This document shows, piece by piece, positions 17,970 through 28,639 of a stretch of DNA of 64,000 bases. Below the pieces are notes generated by a model. It was not told the origin of the DNA. It did not search any database and was given only the letters and a program-made list of their open reading frames with translations. The position numbers were made by a program, and so were the translations under genes. The stretch covers positions 62,001 through 126,000 of the forward strand of contig CAJXTB010000006.1 of assembly GCA_913061235.1 (NCBI GenBank), given 5' to 3'. Numbering within the stretch: the first letter of the stretch is position 1; each line of letters starts with the position of its first letter. Source of the DNA: an uncultured Pseudomonadota bacterium (GTDB lineage Bacteria; Myxococcota_A; UBA796; GCA-2862545).

Positions 17970-19301
17970 ATGCTGCTGACAATTTTATCGCTCGTTGCCT
18001 CCTTCGCATCTGCTGCAGACCTCGATGATGACGGCTGCGAAGATGTCTACTTCGACGCCAACAGCGCCTGTGTGGCCGCAAGCGCTACGATTGGTAGTGG
18101 TGTGACGGTGGGCGCGAGTGCCATCGTTGGTGAGCTCGCGAGCGTCGGCGCTGACACCACTCTGGGAAGCAATGCGTTCGTTGGTGCACGAACAACCGTG
18201 ATTGGACGGGCAAGTCTGTCGGGCGCGCGCCCCATCGGTGCGAACACGGTGTTGGGTCGAGGCGTGTTCATTGACGCGGACCACGAGATTGGTGCGGACA
18301 ACACCATTGGTCGCTCTGTGGATGTCGGGGAGCGGTTGGAGACGGAAGCGAATGTGGCAATTGGCTACGGGAGTATCTTGGGCGATGACGTCACCCTTCG
18401 CTCGGGCGCCGTCGTCGGCAACTTGTCGGGTCTGGGTGCCAAGACCACGGTTGAGACCAACGCCGTACTCGCGCGTGGTGTGACGGTTCTCGACTCCATC
18501 ACCGCTGGGTCTATCGGCGGAATCATTGGACCGAATGTGAGCATCGGCGGCGACAATGCCATCGACGCGACCGCCCGAATCCGCAAGGATGCGACCTTGG
18601 GCGATGACGTCATTGTGCTCGGCGGTGCTCGCATTGCACGCGGTGCGACCATCGGAGATGGCGTCACTATCGGGGCGAATGCACGAATTGGTGCAGGTGC
18701 GCAGGTCACCGCAACGACCCTGGTACCGGATGGCACGGTGATTGCTCGTGGCGAGCTCTACGATGACCCGACTGCTGGCATCTTCAGTGGAGGCACGTTG
18801 CTGTCTTCTTCAGAGATGGATGAGATCAACGCCTGGGTAGGCGACCCCGACGCGAACTGGACGCTGTGTTTCCAAGGCAGCTCGGATGGCCTCACCGGCT
18901 CCGCATTCCACTCGGGGTGTGACAACATTGCTGGTACTGTCACGGTCGTTGTGGCCACCAATGGCAAGAAGTTTGGTGGCTACACGCCGTTGCTGTGGAA
19001 TCACGCTGGAAACTACAAGACAGAGTCGCCCCGTAGGTCGTTCCTGTTTTCGCTCACCAACAGCTTCAAGCACGTTCCTTACCGCTATACCCACGATATC
19101 TACGCGAACTCCAGCTACGGCCCGACGTGGGGTGGCGGCCATGACCTTATGGTGTACCGGGACGGTGGAGCCCCATACTGCAACTTGGGTCACAACTACC
19201 AGTGCCGCGTCGGGGGGGCGTACAGTACAGAGTGCGAACAGGACTTCTGCGGTGGGGCCAACTTTACCGTCAGTGAAGTGGAAGTCTACGGTCTGGACTA
19301 A
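17970..19301 (+). CDS. Secreted left-handed beta-helix protein with TLDc-like head (copy 2)
   Basis: Same architecture as copy 1: signal peptide MLLTILSLVASFASA, Cys cap, hexapeptide beta-helix stem identical in DNA and protein to copy 1, then a TLDc-like head (SAFHSGCD, GKKFGGYTP, RSFLFSLTNSFKH, YGPTWGGGHDL, VSEVEVYG) that is only about half identical to that of copy 1. Conserved Cys residues in the heads (APYCN, QCRVG, CEQDFCG) suggest disulphides, fitting an extracellular location. The reading frame extends upstream to a GTG at 17925, but the ATG at 17970 gives the signal peptide and follows a GGGG ribosome site as in copy 1. Confidence 0.87.
   Translation: MLLTILSLVASFASAADLDDDGCEDVYFDANSACVAASATIGSGVTVGASAIVGELASVGADTTLGSNAFVGARTTVIGRASLSGARPIGANTVLGRGVFIDADHEIGADNTIGRSVDVGERLETEANVAIGYGSILGDDVTLRSGAVVGNLSGLGAKTTVETNAVLARGVTVLDSITAGSIGGIIGPNVSIGGDNAIDATARIRKDATLGDDVIVLGGARIARGATIGDGVTIGANARIGAGAQVTATTLVPDGTVIARGELYDDPTAGIFSGGTLLSSSEMDEINAWVGDPDANWTLCFQGSSDGLTGSAFHSGCDNIAGTVTVVVATNGKKFGGYTPLLWNHAGNYKTESPRRSFLFSLTNSFKHVPYRYTHDIYANSSYGPTWGGGHDLMVYRDGGAPYCNLGHNYQCRVGGAYSTECEQDFCGGANFTVSEVEVYGLD
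18030..18890 (+). repeat. 861 bp block identical to 16338-17198 (second copy)
   Basis: Second copy of the perfectly identical stem-coding block. The divergent signal-peptide codons upstream and head codons downstream show that the identity is confined to the stem, as expected of gene conversion rather than a fresh whole-gene duplication. Confidence 0.9.
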
Positions 19302-19647
19302 TCCGGCTCGTGGCGAGCCTTCTGCCGCCTAGATGAAGGTTCGCCATGGCCCGTTTCCCCTTTTGAACTGCAGACCGGTCAGTCTGAGATGTCGGGTGTG
19401 ATGGACACCGCCTACGGGACGACTCTCCTGGCGGAACGCTCGCGGAATGTTCGATCAGGTTGATGTGTGGGTTTGGTCAGAAAACTGCGTGTCGATGGCA
19501 CCTTTTTCGGCGATTTTGCGCCCAAAAAAGCGGAAATGGTAGGGGCGTTGGTTCGTCACACAACCGACCCAATTTGATGCGCCCATGCTCTGCATGACGT
19601 GCGTTAGTCCATCTTGCACACTGCACTCTCAACTGTTGGAGGCTCCA
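19302..19647 (+). other. Intergenic region and pckA leader
   Basis: A 346-base spacer. A perfect small hairpin GGCTCG-TGG-CGAGCC (19305-19319) follows the beta-helix stop codon by three bases and may help end transcription, though the T tract after it is weak. Further on, TTTTT-C-GGCG-attttg-CGCC-C-AAAAA (19503-19528) forms an imperfect hairpin about 120 bases before pckA. It is A-rich on its 3' side in both directions, so it is not an intrinsic terminator. No gene is seen. Confidence 0.5.
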
Positions 19648-21227
<1,580 letters not shown>

Positions 21228-21231
<4 letters not shown>

Positions 21232-21818
21232 AGCGACTCCAGGACCGCGCGCAGGTTTCCTAGCGTGCGGTCCAGGTTTGCCATGACGTCCACTGGGTCG
21301 TCTCCCCAAGCCCAGAATGACAGCATCAGCTGCTGACCCTGTTGCTCGCTCACGCTGCCTTGAAGCGTGGTGAACCAGACGGGTACCAGTGTCATGCCAA
21401 TGGCGCCGTCCTCAAACGTGGTGTCTTGTTCGGACAGGCCAATGCCTACGTTCTGGAAGAGGGTGCGAACCTGTTGAGGGTCGGTGTTTTGGCGAAGGTC
21501 ACGGAACAGAACCATCACTCGTCCGGTGCACTCCATGGGCCGGTCAGATGCAGGGTTGCTGTTCCGAGCTGGCCCCGTAAAGGCGCAGTCGTTCGACTCC
21601 AGCGTGCTGTCCGCGCCGTTGAGCCACTCTAGCAACTGGAAGAAGGTCTGCGTGGCCGGGTACGGGCGCCATGCGTGCCAGTCTTCGAGCTCCGTGCGGA
21701 TCTGTTCGGGATGCGCGCGGAAGTCGATGTAGCGGAAGTCAGCGTCTGACTCTGCGTCGACCCATGGGTGGGTGCGGGGACGGAACTGGGACGGGTCGCG
21801 GTGCTCGTAGACGTTCAT
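21228..21818 (-). CDS. Hypothetical soluble protein
   Basis: A protein of about 196 residues beginning MNVYEHRDPSQFRPRTHPW, with no signal peptide or membrane helix. It has a block of predicted strands (RVMVLFRDLRQNTDPQQVRTLF; IGMTLVPVWFTTLQG) and ends in an amphipathic helix. I recognise no family. The longer in-frame start at 21965 reaches into the divergent promoter region, so I chose the ATG at 21818. It is convergent with pckA and divergent from the CehA-like lipoprotein. Confidence 0.6.
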
Positions 21819-21998
21819 ACAGGCCGCCGTATCCGGCCTCGTGCTTGTTCGCTGTGCCAACCAAGGATGTTGAGCGGCGGGGATGTGACGGTGGTACACC
21901 CGTTCCCGAGAGCGTTCGGCCACTGATGAAGTGGCTCCAGGCGTCGCGGGACCGAGCCCGCACACTTGGCCTTTCTTGCCAGCGTCCCCCGGAATGCC

Positions 21999-24725
21999 AT
22001 GCGTCTGTCTGTCCCCTTGTTGTTCGTTCTGGCCCTCGGGTGCAAACCCACCGATGTCGACTCAGACACCGCTGTGGATGCTGTTGACTTGGGCGCAGAC
22101 CCGGCTGTGATGGCCGCAGACGGAGAGGCGCGTGCCGGCGTCATTCGTGAAGGGGTTGCAGGCGAAGAAGCGCTGTTCGGCGGCATCAACGCCGAGGGAG
22201 CCGCGGGTGATCTGAAGATCTACAACCACAACGTCCAGTTCATCATCCAGGCGGCTGGCCGCAGTCATGGCCTCATTGACGTTGGGGGAGGCATCATAGA
22301 CGCCGACCGCGTGCGTCATGACGACACGCTTGGGCGGGACTTGGTGGAAGACCTCTTCCTGGCATTCGGCTTGTCGCGCGTGTTCGAAGCGGACCGAGTG
22401 GAGATTGTGGCGGACGGCTCTGACGGCGGCGATGCGGTCATTGTTGCCCATGGCACAGACGTGGGCTGGGACTACTTCATGGGGATGTTCGAGCGCGACG
22501 AGCCGCTTCTGGACGACCTGAACCTAGACATCACGCATACCTACCGACTATCGCCCGATTCGTGGGTGCTCGACGTCACAACAGACCTGGTGAACACCGC
22601 CGACGAGCCCGTTACCTTCACGCTTTCCGACGGCCTCTTCCTGTCCGGTGAAGACGCGGTGCCTTGGTATTCTGGACCTGGCTACGACGGTCCAAACGGC
22701 ACTCGATTGCCCTCAGTCATCTACTCGGGTGCGTCCGGCGAGGGCACACTCGCTCAGTGGCCGGAAGAAGGCGACTATTCACTGTCCGGCCTGGCGTCGC
22801 TCACTGGCGAGCTGGGCATCCTGCTCGGCGACTACGCTCCGACGACCCTGGCTTCCGGCGACTCCATCAGCGTCACGCGTCATCTGATGCTGGGGACGGA
22901 CCCGGCTGCGGCAGAGAGCGCACGGCTTGCGCACCTTGGCGAGACCGTGGGCACCGTCTCCGGCACCGTCACTGACGGCAGTGTTCCAGTGGCAGGCGCT
23001 CGCGTTCACATTGTCGATGCCGAAGGCCAGGTACGCGCGCTGGCCCTGACCGACCGTGATGGCGCCTACACCGCCGCCTTGGCTCCGGGTGAGCACACTG
23101 TCTACGCCCTGGGCCAGCCCGGTTCTGAGTACGTGCAGCTGCCCGCGGGTGTAGGACGCACGGGTCCCTTTACTGCACAGTCGGTCAACGACAGGCAGCT
23201 AGACGCACTCTCCGGGACGCTCACACCCAACGCCGTGCCTTGGGCTCGAGGTCACGCTGCCTCGCCTGGGCAAGCGGCGACCGTTGTGGCGGATACCCCG
23301 ACAACAGTGGACCTTGTCGTCTCCGAACCCGGCATGGTTCGTATCGACATTCGCGACCCCTCTGGTGAGCCTATGCCTGCTCTCATCGAGCTTCGGTACA
23401 GCGCTGGGGCACCGTCTGCGAGCACCGTTCCGAGCACGCTGCACCCGGCCTTCAATGTCAGCGGTTCCGGTCGTGCCGCCTGGGGCTGGACATCCACGGG
23501 CGTAGCCGAGCTACCCGCGCTCCCTGGTACGTATGACGTGTTCGTGGGCCACTCCTGGCGGCATACCCGCGACGAGCAACGCAGTGTTGTTGTGGGTGCC
23601 GGAGACACCGCCCAAGTGGACATCGTTCTCGACGAAGTGGTGCCCAGGAACGGTTGGTTCGCGTTGGACCCACACCTGCACGCCGCACCGAGCTTCGACG
23701 GCGCACTACCGATGGAAGACCGCATTGTGACCTGTGCTGCCGCCGGTGTGGACTTCCCCGTCACCACCGACCACGACGCCATGACCGACTACCGGCCGCT
23801 GAATACCGCCATGGGCCTCGACGACCGCATGCGCATTATTCCCGGTCTAGAGGTGACATCGCTCCTGCGCGGGCACTTCAATATGTTCCCGATGAACCCC
23901 CAACCTCACACGCTCACCAACGGTGGTGCGGTTGAGTGGTGGCTCCCGCTACAGACAACCGACGAGCTGTTTGAGCGGATGCGGGCTGCGGGAACCGAAG
24001 AGACCTTGATTCAGGTGAACCATCCACGTAGCCCCGGAATGTTCGGCTTTGCCGGGTACGATGCGGTCACCGCTGAGCCCGGCCGTCCCGAGTTCTTCTC
24101 GCGGGACTTCGACCTGTTCGAGCTGCTGAATGGCGGGGCTGAGGATGTGGAGCAGATCCGCGCAGACTGGTTCAGCTTCCTCAACGCCGGCGACATTCGG
24201 GTGCCCACGGGTGCCTCAGACACCCACTATCGCTACATTCCCTGCGGCATGGCACACACCGATGTCTACCTAGACGTTGCCGACGTCACTCAGGCCAGCA
24301 CTAGCGACGTGCGCGACGCTGTTGCCGCTGGACACGTGGTCGTAGCATCGGGCACTACGCTTCGCGCGACCTTGACGAGCGACCATGACGGCACGGCAAT
24401 CATCCCCGGGGACACATTGCCTGGCAGTCGGGCGACGCTGTCGGCACGTGTGCAGACCCCGGACTGGTTTGAGCCCGGAACACTGCGCGTGTACGCCAAT
24501 GGCGAAGTCATCTTCACGGAAGTGCTCGACACAGTGGACGACAACGGCGTGTGGTTCGACGGCTCTTGGCCGATCGGTCCCAGCACGGACACTTGGTATG
24601 TGGTGGAGGTTCAAGGGTCGGGAACCATGGGCGATACGTGGCGCAACCAGACCCCGTACGCCATCACCAACGCCTTCTTTCTCGATGTGGGCAGCGACGG
24701 GTGGACAGCCCCCGGCCAGCCGTAG
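21999..24725 (+). CDS. CehA/McbA-like metallohydrolase lipoprotein
   Basis: A lipoprotein of about 908 residues (lipobox LALGC). The N-terminal half is beta-rich with a carboxypeptidase-regulatory-like segment (GTVTDGSVPVAGARVHIVDAEG). The C-terminal half carries PHP-type metal motifs DPHLHAAPSFD, TTDHDAMTDY, IQVNHPRS and ASDTHYR, as in CehA/McbA-family hydrolases. Known family members cleave carbamate or phosphoester bonds; the true substrate here is unknown. The start at 21999 fits the signal sequence, although the frame opens at 21966. It is divergent from the hypothetical gene at 21228. Confidence 0.82.
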   Translation: MRLSVPLLFVLALGCKPTDVDSDTAVDAVDLGADPAVMAADGEARAGVIREGVAGEEALFGGINAEGAAGDLKIYNHNVQFIIQAAGRSHGLIDVGGGIIDADRVRHDDTLGRDLVEDLFLAFGLSRVFEADRVEIVADGSDGGDAVIVAHGTDVGWDYFMGMFERDEPLLDDLNLDITHTYRLSPDSWVLDVTTDLVNTADEPVTFTLSDGLFLSGEDAVPWYSGPGYDGPNGTRLPSVIYSGASGEGTLAQWPEEGDYSLSGLASLTGELGILLGDYAPTTLASGDSISVTRHLMLGTDPAAAESARLAHLGETVGTVSGTVTDGSVPVAGARVHIVDAEGQVRALALTDRDGAYTAALAPGEHTVYALGQPGSEYVQLPAGVGRTGPFTAQSVNDRQLDALSGTLTPNAVPWARGHAASPGQAATVVADTPTTVDLVVSEPGMVRIDIRDPSGEPMPALIELRYSAGAPSASTVPSTLHPAFNVSGSGRAAWGWTSTGVAELPALPGTYDVFVGHSWRHTRDEQRSVVVGAGDTAQVDIVLDEVVPRNGWFALDPHLHAAPSFDGALPMEDRIVTCAAAGVDFPVTTDHDAMTDYRPLNTAMGLDDRMRIIPGLEVTSLLRGHFNMFPMNPQPHTLTNGGAVEWWLPLQTTDELFERMRAAGTEETLIQVNHPRSPGMFGFAGYDAVTAEPGRPEFFSRDFDLFELLNGGAEDVEQIRADWFSFLNAGDIRVPTGASDTHYRYIPCGMAHTDVYLDVADVTQASTSDVRDAVAAGHVVVASGTTLRATLTSDHDGTAIIPGDTLPGSRATLSARVQTPDWFEPGTLRVYANGEVIFTEVLDTVDDNGVWFDGSWPIGPSTDTWYVVEVQGSGTMGDTWRNQTPYAITNAFFLDVGSDGWTAPGQP

Positions 24726-24749
24726 ACTGACCGGGACCGTTCAATCGCG

Positions 24750-25397
24750 TCAGACGGTGATGAAGTCGACCCACTCGCCATGCGTGAGGCAGTGGGCGTG
24801 AACCCGAACGACGTCTCCCGTGCGCACGCCATGCGGCCGAGCTGCAAGGTAGATGGTGTTTCGACCTCCGTCTTCGCGGATGTCGCCATTGCCCATGACA
24901 ACGTAGGAGCCGGTGCTCTCGCTGCCGACTTCGGGCCAACTAACGAACGTGGTCTCCTCCTCAGGCGCGTCTTGAACGGCCTTGCGGATGCGAATCCAGT
25001 TGTACCAGTGACCTTGGCCTCCGTTGGCGTCACTGGGCGCTGCGTTCGGGTGCTTTGCGTAGCCCTTTGAGGGGTCGCCCCACATGATGGGGATGAACCC
25101 GTCTGGGACAAGGCGTTCGGGTACCCGCGGAACGTACGGCAGGTGCTTTCCAACGTGCTTTTCGACGCCATCTGGGCTTGTGATGGCCGCGTGGTACGAC
25201 TCGGGAATCGATCCCGCGAGGCCGCGCTCTAAGTTGAACGCAACGGGGTCCCAGTCAGCGGGCTTGAGCTTTGGCAGAACGCCAGAGAGGGCTGAGCCAA
25301 CGGCCGGTGGGGTCTTCTTGCATGCGACGAATGTCGGAGCGATGGCCAAGTAGCCAACGCCAAACATGAGTCCTCGGGTGAAATCACGACGGTTCAT
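24750..25397 (-). CDS. Tat-exported superoxide reductase-like lipoprotein
   Basis: Twin-arginine signal (MNRRDFTRG) followed by a lipobox-like FVAC with Cys26, so probably a Tat-exported lipoprotein. The rest resembles the class II desulfoferrodoxin/neelaredoxin iron centre: KHLP (His85), AKHP (His116), GHWYNWI (His130) and AHCLTHGEW with Cys203 and His206. That supplies the four His and one Cys expected for the active iron, with insertions between ligands compared with the classic enzymes. The family reduces superoxide to hydrogen peroxide. The N-terminal rubredoxin-like domain is absent. The ATG at 25397 has GGAGA upstream. Confidence 0.75.
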   Translation of the reverse strand: MNRRDFTRGLMFGVGYLAIAPTFVACKKTPPAVGSALSGVLPKLKPADWDPVAFNLERGLAGSIPESYHAAITSPDGVEKHVGKHLPYVPRVPERLVPDGFIPIMWGDPSKGYAKHPNAAPSDANGGQGHWYNWIRIRKAVQDAPEEETTFVSWPEVGSESTGSYVVMGNGDIREDGGRNTIYLAARPHGVRTGDVVRVHAHCLTHGEWVDFITV

Positions 25398-25456
25398 GGT
25401 GTCTCCAGACCCGTAGCGATGCCCGGAAACGGGTCGGCTGAAATGTTCGGGGAATA

Positions 25457-25483
25457 GCGGCGGGCTCCGAATGAGCCCGCCGC
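25457..25483 (-). terminator. Hairpin downstream of the DksA-like gene
   Basis: A perfect 11-base stem (gcggcgggctc/gagcccgccgc) with a 5-base loop starts seven bases after the DksA-like stop codon, reading on the minus strand. The following sequence (TATTCC) has only a weak T run, so it may be a stability or Rho-assisted element rather than a strong intrinsic terminator. Confidence 0.5.
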
Positions 25484-25490
25484 CGGACCG

Positions 25491-25814
25491 CTATGCTGCG
25501 CAGGTCACGCAATGCGTGGTGTGCGGAAGCACTGCGAGGCGCTTGGGTGCGATGTCTTCGCCGCAACCGGAGCATTCTCCGTACGTGCCGGCTTGCAACC
25601 GCTCTAACGCTGCCTGGATGGCTACAATCTCGATGCGAGCGTCGTCGTCGAGTTGCTCGATGACCTCGTCCATCTCAATGAACGCTGCGCGGTCTGATGA
25701 GTCGGCCCCTAAGCGGCCATCCTCACCGCGAAGGTGCTTGGATAGGGCCACCTCACGCTTGGTCAGCGTCGCAAGGCGCGTATGCAGCGCCTCACGTGTA
25801 GCCTGGGCATCCAT
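25491..25814 (-). CDS. DksA/TraR family C4-type zinc finger protein
   Basis: A 107-residue regulator with an N-terminal coiled coil (to about residue 75) and a C-terminal zinc finger: CSGCGEDI, then HCVTCA. Known relatives bind the RNA polymerase secondary channel and alter transcription, often with ppGpp. The coiled-coil tip lacks an obvious DxxDxA pair, so activity may differ from true DksA. It is translationally coupled to the upstream CBS gene: the stop and start share one base (TGATG). Confidence 0.85.
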   Translation of the reverse strand: MDAQATREALHTRLATLTKREVALSKHLRGEDGRLGADSSDRAAFIEMDEVIEQLDDDARIEIVAIQAALERLQAGTYGECSGCGEDIAPKRLAVLPHTTHCVTCAA

Positions 25815-26227
25815 CAGTACTGCTCAAGCATGTAGTTGATGATGTCGGTCGTGGTCACAATACCGACCAAGGTGCCGTCATCACAGACTGGCAGTGCGTG
25901 GAACGAGTTCTTGGAGAAGATCTCGGCAGCCGCGCGAACCGTGCTCTTCGAGTTGACTGTGACGACTGCGGGCTGCATGACGTCTTCGACAGAACGTGTG
26001 TGGTCCAGAACAGCGTCTGACTGTGTGGGGTCCTTGTCGTACTCGTAGGTCACGCGCAGCAGGTCGGTGCTGGAGATCATGCCTTTGAGTTTGTTGCCGG
26101 AGACAACTGGCATGTGGTGACACTGAAGCTCTGTCATCTGGTTGCGGACTTCGGACAGTGCGGTCCCGTGGTGGGCCGTTGCGGGGTTGGCGGTCATGAT
26201 CTTTGAGATGGGCTCATTGCGTCGCAT
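25814..26227 (-). CDS. Tandem CBS domain protein
   Basis: A protein of 137 residues with two CBS motifs (ISKIMTANPATAHHG to MISSTDLLRV, and VEDVMQPAVVTVNS to GIVTTTDIINYM). CBS pairs bind adenine nucleotides and report energy status. The ATG at 26227 has AGGAGT upstream; the longer in-frame start at 26347 has no support. It forms a two-gene operon with the DksA-like gene, so its ligand may affect the same regulatory output. A second CBS protein sits at 53995-54468. Confidence 0.85.
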   Translation of the reverse strand: MRRNEPISKIMTANPATAHHGTALSEVRNQMTELQCHHMPVVSGNKLKGMISSTDLLRVTYEYDKDPTQSDAVLDHTRSVEDVMQPAVVTVNSKSTVRAAAEIFSKNSFHALPVCDDGTLVGIVTTTDIINYMLEQY

Positions 26228-26427
26228 CAGACACTCCTTGTTGGAATGACTAAGAAGCAAGAGGCGTGCCAACCTTCGGCCCTCCGAACAGTGCGTTAGC
26301 GTCGTACTGCTTGGTGAGTCCGACTTGGGCAGTGTGCGAAACCGCACAGAGGGGCGGGCGATCTGCCCCGATTCCCACCGCCTGACGGACGGATTTGCGG
26401 TACAAGGTGAGTGTAGGGAGTTGTCGA

Positions 26428-26940
26428 ATGAGCCAGGTCAAAGTCGCTGCGCGCATGCTCAAGGGTCAGTCGCTCGAGGCCGTCAAGGCGCCGGTGCCGC
26501 CGTCGCCACTCAAGGACTCGCTGAAAGACGACCTCATCAAGAAGCCCGACATGAAGGCTGCGCCGGGTGATGAGACCGAGTCGCTGTCTGCCCGTACGAA
26601 GTCGACACGTGCGCATATGAAGACATTCATCGAAGATGCCAAGCGGGAGGTCATTGAGACCGGCGGCGCAGAGAAGGCTACCTACGACGCCTTCGCTGAT
26701 ACCGTAGGCGACGCACTCGACCCGGCATCGGCAGCAGCTGCGACCAAAGAGCTGATGATGGAGGTCCAGGCCACTGACAAGCGTGTGGCCCGGAGCTTTG
26801 TGGACACCGTGGAAGGGCACGGTGGTGGTGCATGGATAGCGCCGAAGTTGCCCGTTGCCGCTGGCCGTGACGAGGAAGAAGAAGAGGAAGAAGAGGCCGC
26901 GAAGCCGGCAGAGGTTGCCCCAACGGTTGACGAGGGCTGA
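26428..26940 (+). CDS. Hypothetical helical protein with acidic tail
   Basis: About 170 residues, no signal peptide, mostly helical and charged. Its middle is Lys- and Asp-rich (KDSLKDDLIKKPDMKAAPG) and the C-terminus holds a run of eight Glu (GRDEEEEEEEEAAKPAE). The ATG at 26428 has GGGAG upstream. Divergent from the CBS-DksA operon. I recognise no family. Confidence 0.6.
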   Translation: MSQVKVAARMLKGQSLEAVKAPVPPSPLKDSLKDDLIKKPDMKAAPGDETESLSARTKSTRAHMKTFIEDAKREVIETGGAEKATYDAFADTVGDALDPASAAAATKELMMEVQATDKRVARSFVDTVEGHGGGAWIAPKLPVAAGRDEEEEEEEEAAKPAEVAPTVDEG

Positions 26941-26956
26941 TTCTCAGAGGCGTCGC

Positions 26957-27634
26957 CTACTCGGCGACGGCCGGATCGATAGGCTCGCCTTCTTCGTCAA
27001 TGGGCTCTTCTGGAGTGACCGACGACAAGTCCAAGTCGCCAACCCGCGTGGCGGTGAAATCTGATTCCAAGGTCAGCTTGCCGCCAATCTCAACGCCGTC
27101 AATGGAGCAACCAGCGGCCCACTCGTAGCGAATGATGCCGTCTGTGATTGCGGTGTTGTCGGCGTTGAAGACGCCATGAACGGTGCCCACCAACAGGCTC
27201 GCGCAGTTGTCGTTCGCACCCGGGGAGATGCCGGCCAACATGGCGAAGGAGCCATCGTTCTCCATCACACCGCCCAACCGAGTGCCAGGTGTTCCAAGGA
27301 CGTCGTCCAAGTTCACGAAGTTGACGAGTTTGTTGTCGGCACCCCACGGCTGGTCAATGCCGACAGTGCCCCAGAAGGACTCGCTCGGGCAGGTCGTACC
27401 GTCTTCGGAACACACGGCCTGCGCATCAAACGTCTCGCCGTTCCACTCCACGGTCTCGCTCTCGCCCGACTCCACTTCGGCAACGAGCTCGTCGTTGATG
27501 TAGATACGCAGGTTGTCCGAGTACGTGGCGTCGAAGTTACCGCTCACGTCGCGGGTCTCCTCCAGTGGCCCACATGCGGCAGCCAGCCCAATTCCGACTG
27601 CAATCGCCAACACCATCAGTTCATTCGTTCGCAT
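26957..27634 (-). CDS. Putative lipoprotein of unknown function
   Basis: A 225-residue exported protein with lipobox GLAAACG at Cys21. The mature part contains predicted strands (NFDATYSDNLRIYINDELV), four more Cys and an acidic C-terminal tail (PIDEEGEPIDPAVAE). The ATG at 27634 has GGAGG upstream. No family is recognised. It is convergent with the helical acidic-tail gene and followed on the minus strand by no coupled partner. Confidence 0.6.
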   Translation of the reverse strand: MRTNELMVLAIAVGIGLAAACGPLEETRDVSGNFDATYSDNLRIYINDELVAEVESGESETVEWNGETFDAQAVCSEDGTTCPSESFWGTVGIDQPWGADNKLVNFVNLDDVLGTPGTRLGGVMENDGSFAMLAGISPGANDNCASLLVGTVHGVFNADNTAITDGIIRYEWAAGCSIDGVEIGGKLTLESDFTATRVGDLDLSSVTPEEPIDEEGEPIDPAVAE

Positions 27635-27865
27635 GTGTACGTCCTCCAGTGGTTGGACCCGCGACGGCGCACGTCCAGAAAGAACTTATCTCGAAGTCGT
27701 TGGGACCGCGTTTTCGCTGGGTCCGGCCACGACAGTTGGTGGTGGCGCGTGATCTGTCGCTGCGCCATCGTGCCGTGGCCTCACATTGTATGTCGGGCGC
27801 TTCACGGACCCGAGCTAGGGCGCCGGTCGTCATGACGGCCCGGTACACGCCCGAACGGTGGCTCA

Positions 27866-28498
27866 CTACCTAGGCGTTAGAATCAGCTCCCAGACGCCGC
27901 AAACCGTTCCGAGATCAAGAACATCCATCGACACGATGACCTCCGTGAGGTTTGCGTTGGTCGACCCTTCGATGTTGATGATTGGGAGCAGGTCGAAGTC
28001 CTCACAGGTGAACTGTTGGCCGTCTGCTGTGCAATCGAGTGGGTAAAACGGCACGTTGGGTGCCATGTCGCTGATGCCAAGCGTGAACTCGTTCCCTAGG
28101 CGGGGGGTGCTAGTGGCTTCTCCGTCATTGCTACTTGGCGGGCAGTCTCCACTCGCGAGCTCCATTGAGACCTCCCAGTCGAGCCGTTCGGTCAGGATGC
28201 TCAGTGGCTCAATCTCAACATCGGCATCGCCGCACTCAGGCACCTCGTTGAACTGGAGTGCCAGGTCTTCGAGGCCTTCTTGACAGGCGATAGAGCATCG
28301 GTCGGCATCATCGGAAGAGCCCCAGCAGCCGCTCTCGGTGCCGTACAGGGTCACTGCGGCTCCGGCGACTGCAGGTGTAGCTGCGGTCACGCAGTCTAAG
28401 TACGCGTCGCAGACGTCGCTGACTGATTCTCTACCGAGTAGGCCACATGCCGTCTGGGTCAGAAGTAGTAGGGCGATGATTGAAAGCTTTGGTTGCAT
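27866..28498 (-). CDS. Cysteine-rich putative lipoprotein
   Basis: A 210-residue exported protein with lipobox TQTAC at Cys18. The mature region has eight to ten Cys, including CDAYLDC, CSIAC and a Cys near the end, suggesting disulphides in the cell envelope. The pattern DVCDAYLDCVTAATP recalls small Cys-rich myxobacterial lipoproteins. Function unknown. The ATG at 28498 follows CGGAG. Confidence 0.6.
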   Translation of the reverse strand: MQPKLSIIALLLLTQTACGLLGRESVSDVCDAYLDCVTAATPAVAGAAVTLYGTESGCWGSSDDADRCSIACQEGLEDLALQFNEVPECGDADVEIEPLSILTERLDWEVSMELASGDCPPSSNDGEATSTPRLGNEFTLGISDMAPNVPFYPLDCTADGQQFTCEDFDLLPIINIEGSTNANLTEVIVSMDVLDLGTVCGVWELILTPR

Positions 28499-28639
28499 GC
28501 GGGCTCCGGGAATGGAACCTGCTATGTTGGGGACGCTGTTACCGGAGTAACAGTTGCGCGATTTGTCCCTTGATTCGCCAGCTTGGGGGCACCTGAAACG
28601 ACGTGCCTCTCCAAGCCAGCGGACCGGTCTAGCGAGGCG

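Noticed and set aside
16278-19301. Sugar acyltransferases (LpxA, GlmU, LpxD-like) because of the hexapeptide repeats
   Set aside because: Signal peptides and Cys-rich TLDc-like heads indicate secreted proteins, and no catalytic His or acyl-carrier-binding region typical of those enzymes is visible.
19503-19528. Intrinsic terminator upstream of pckA
   Set aside because: The hairpin is preceded by T and followed by A on both strands, so the T run lies on the wrong side for termination.
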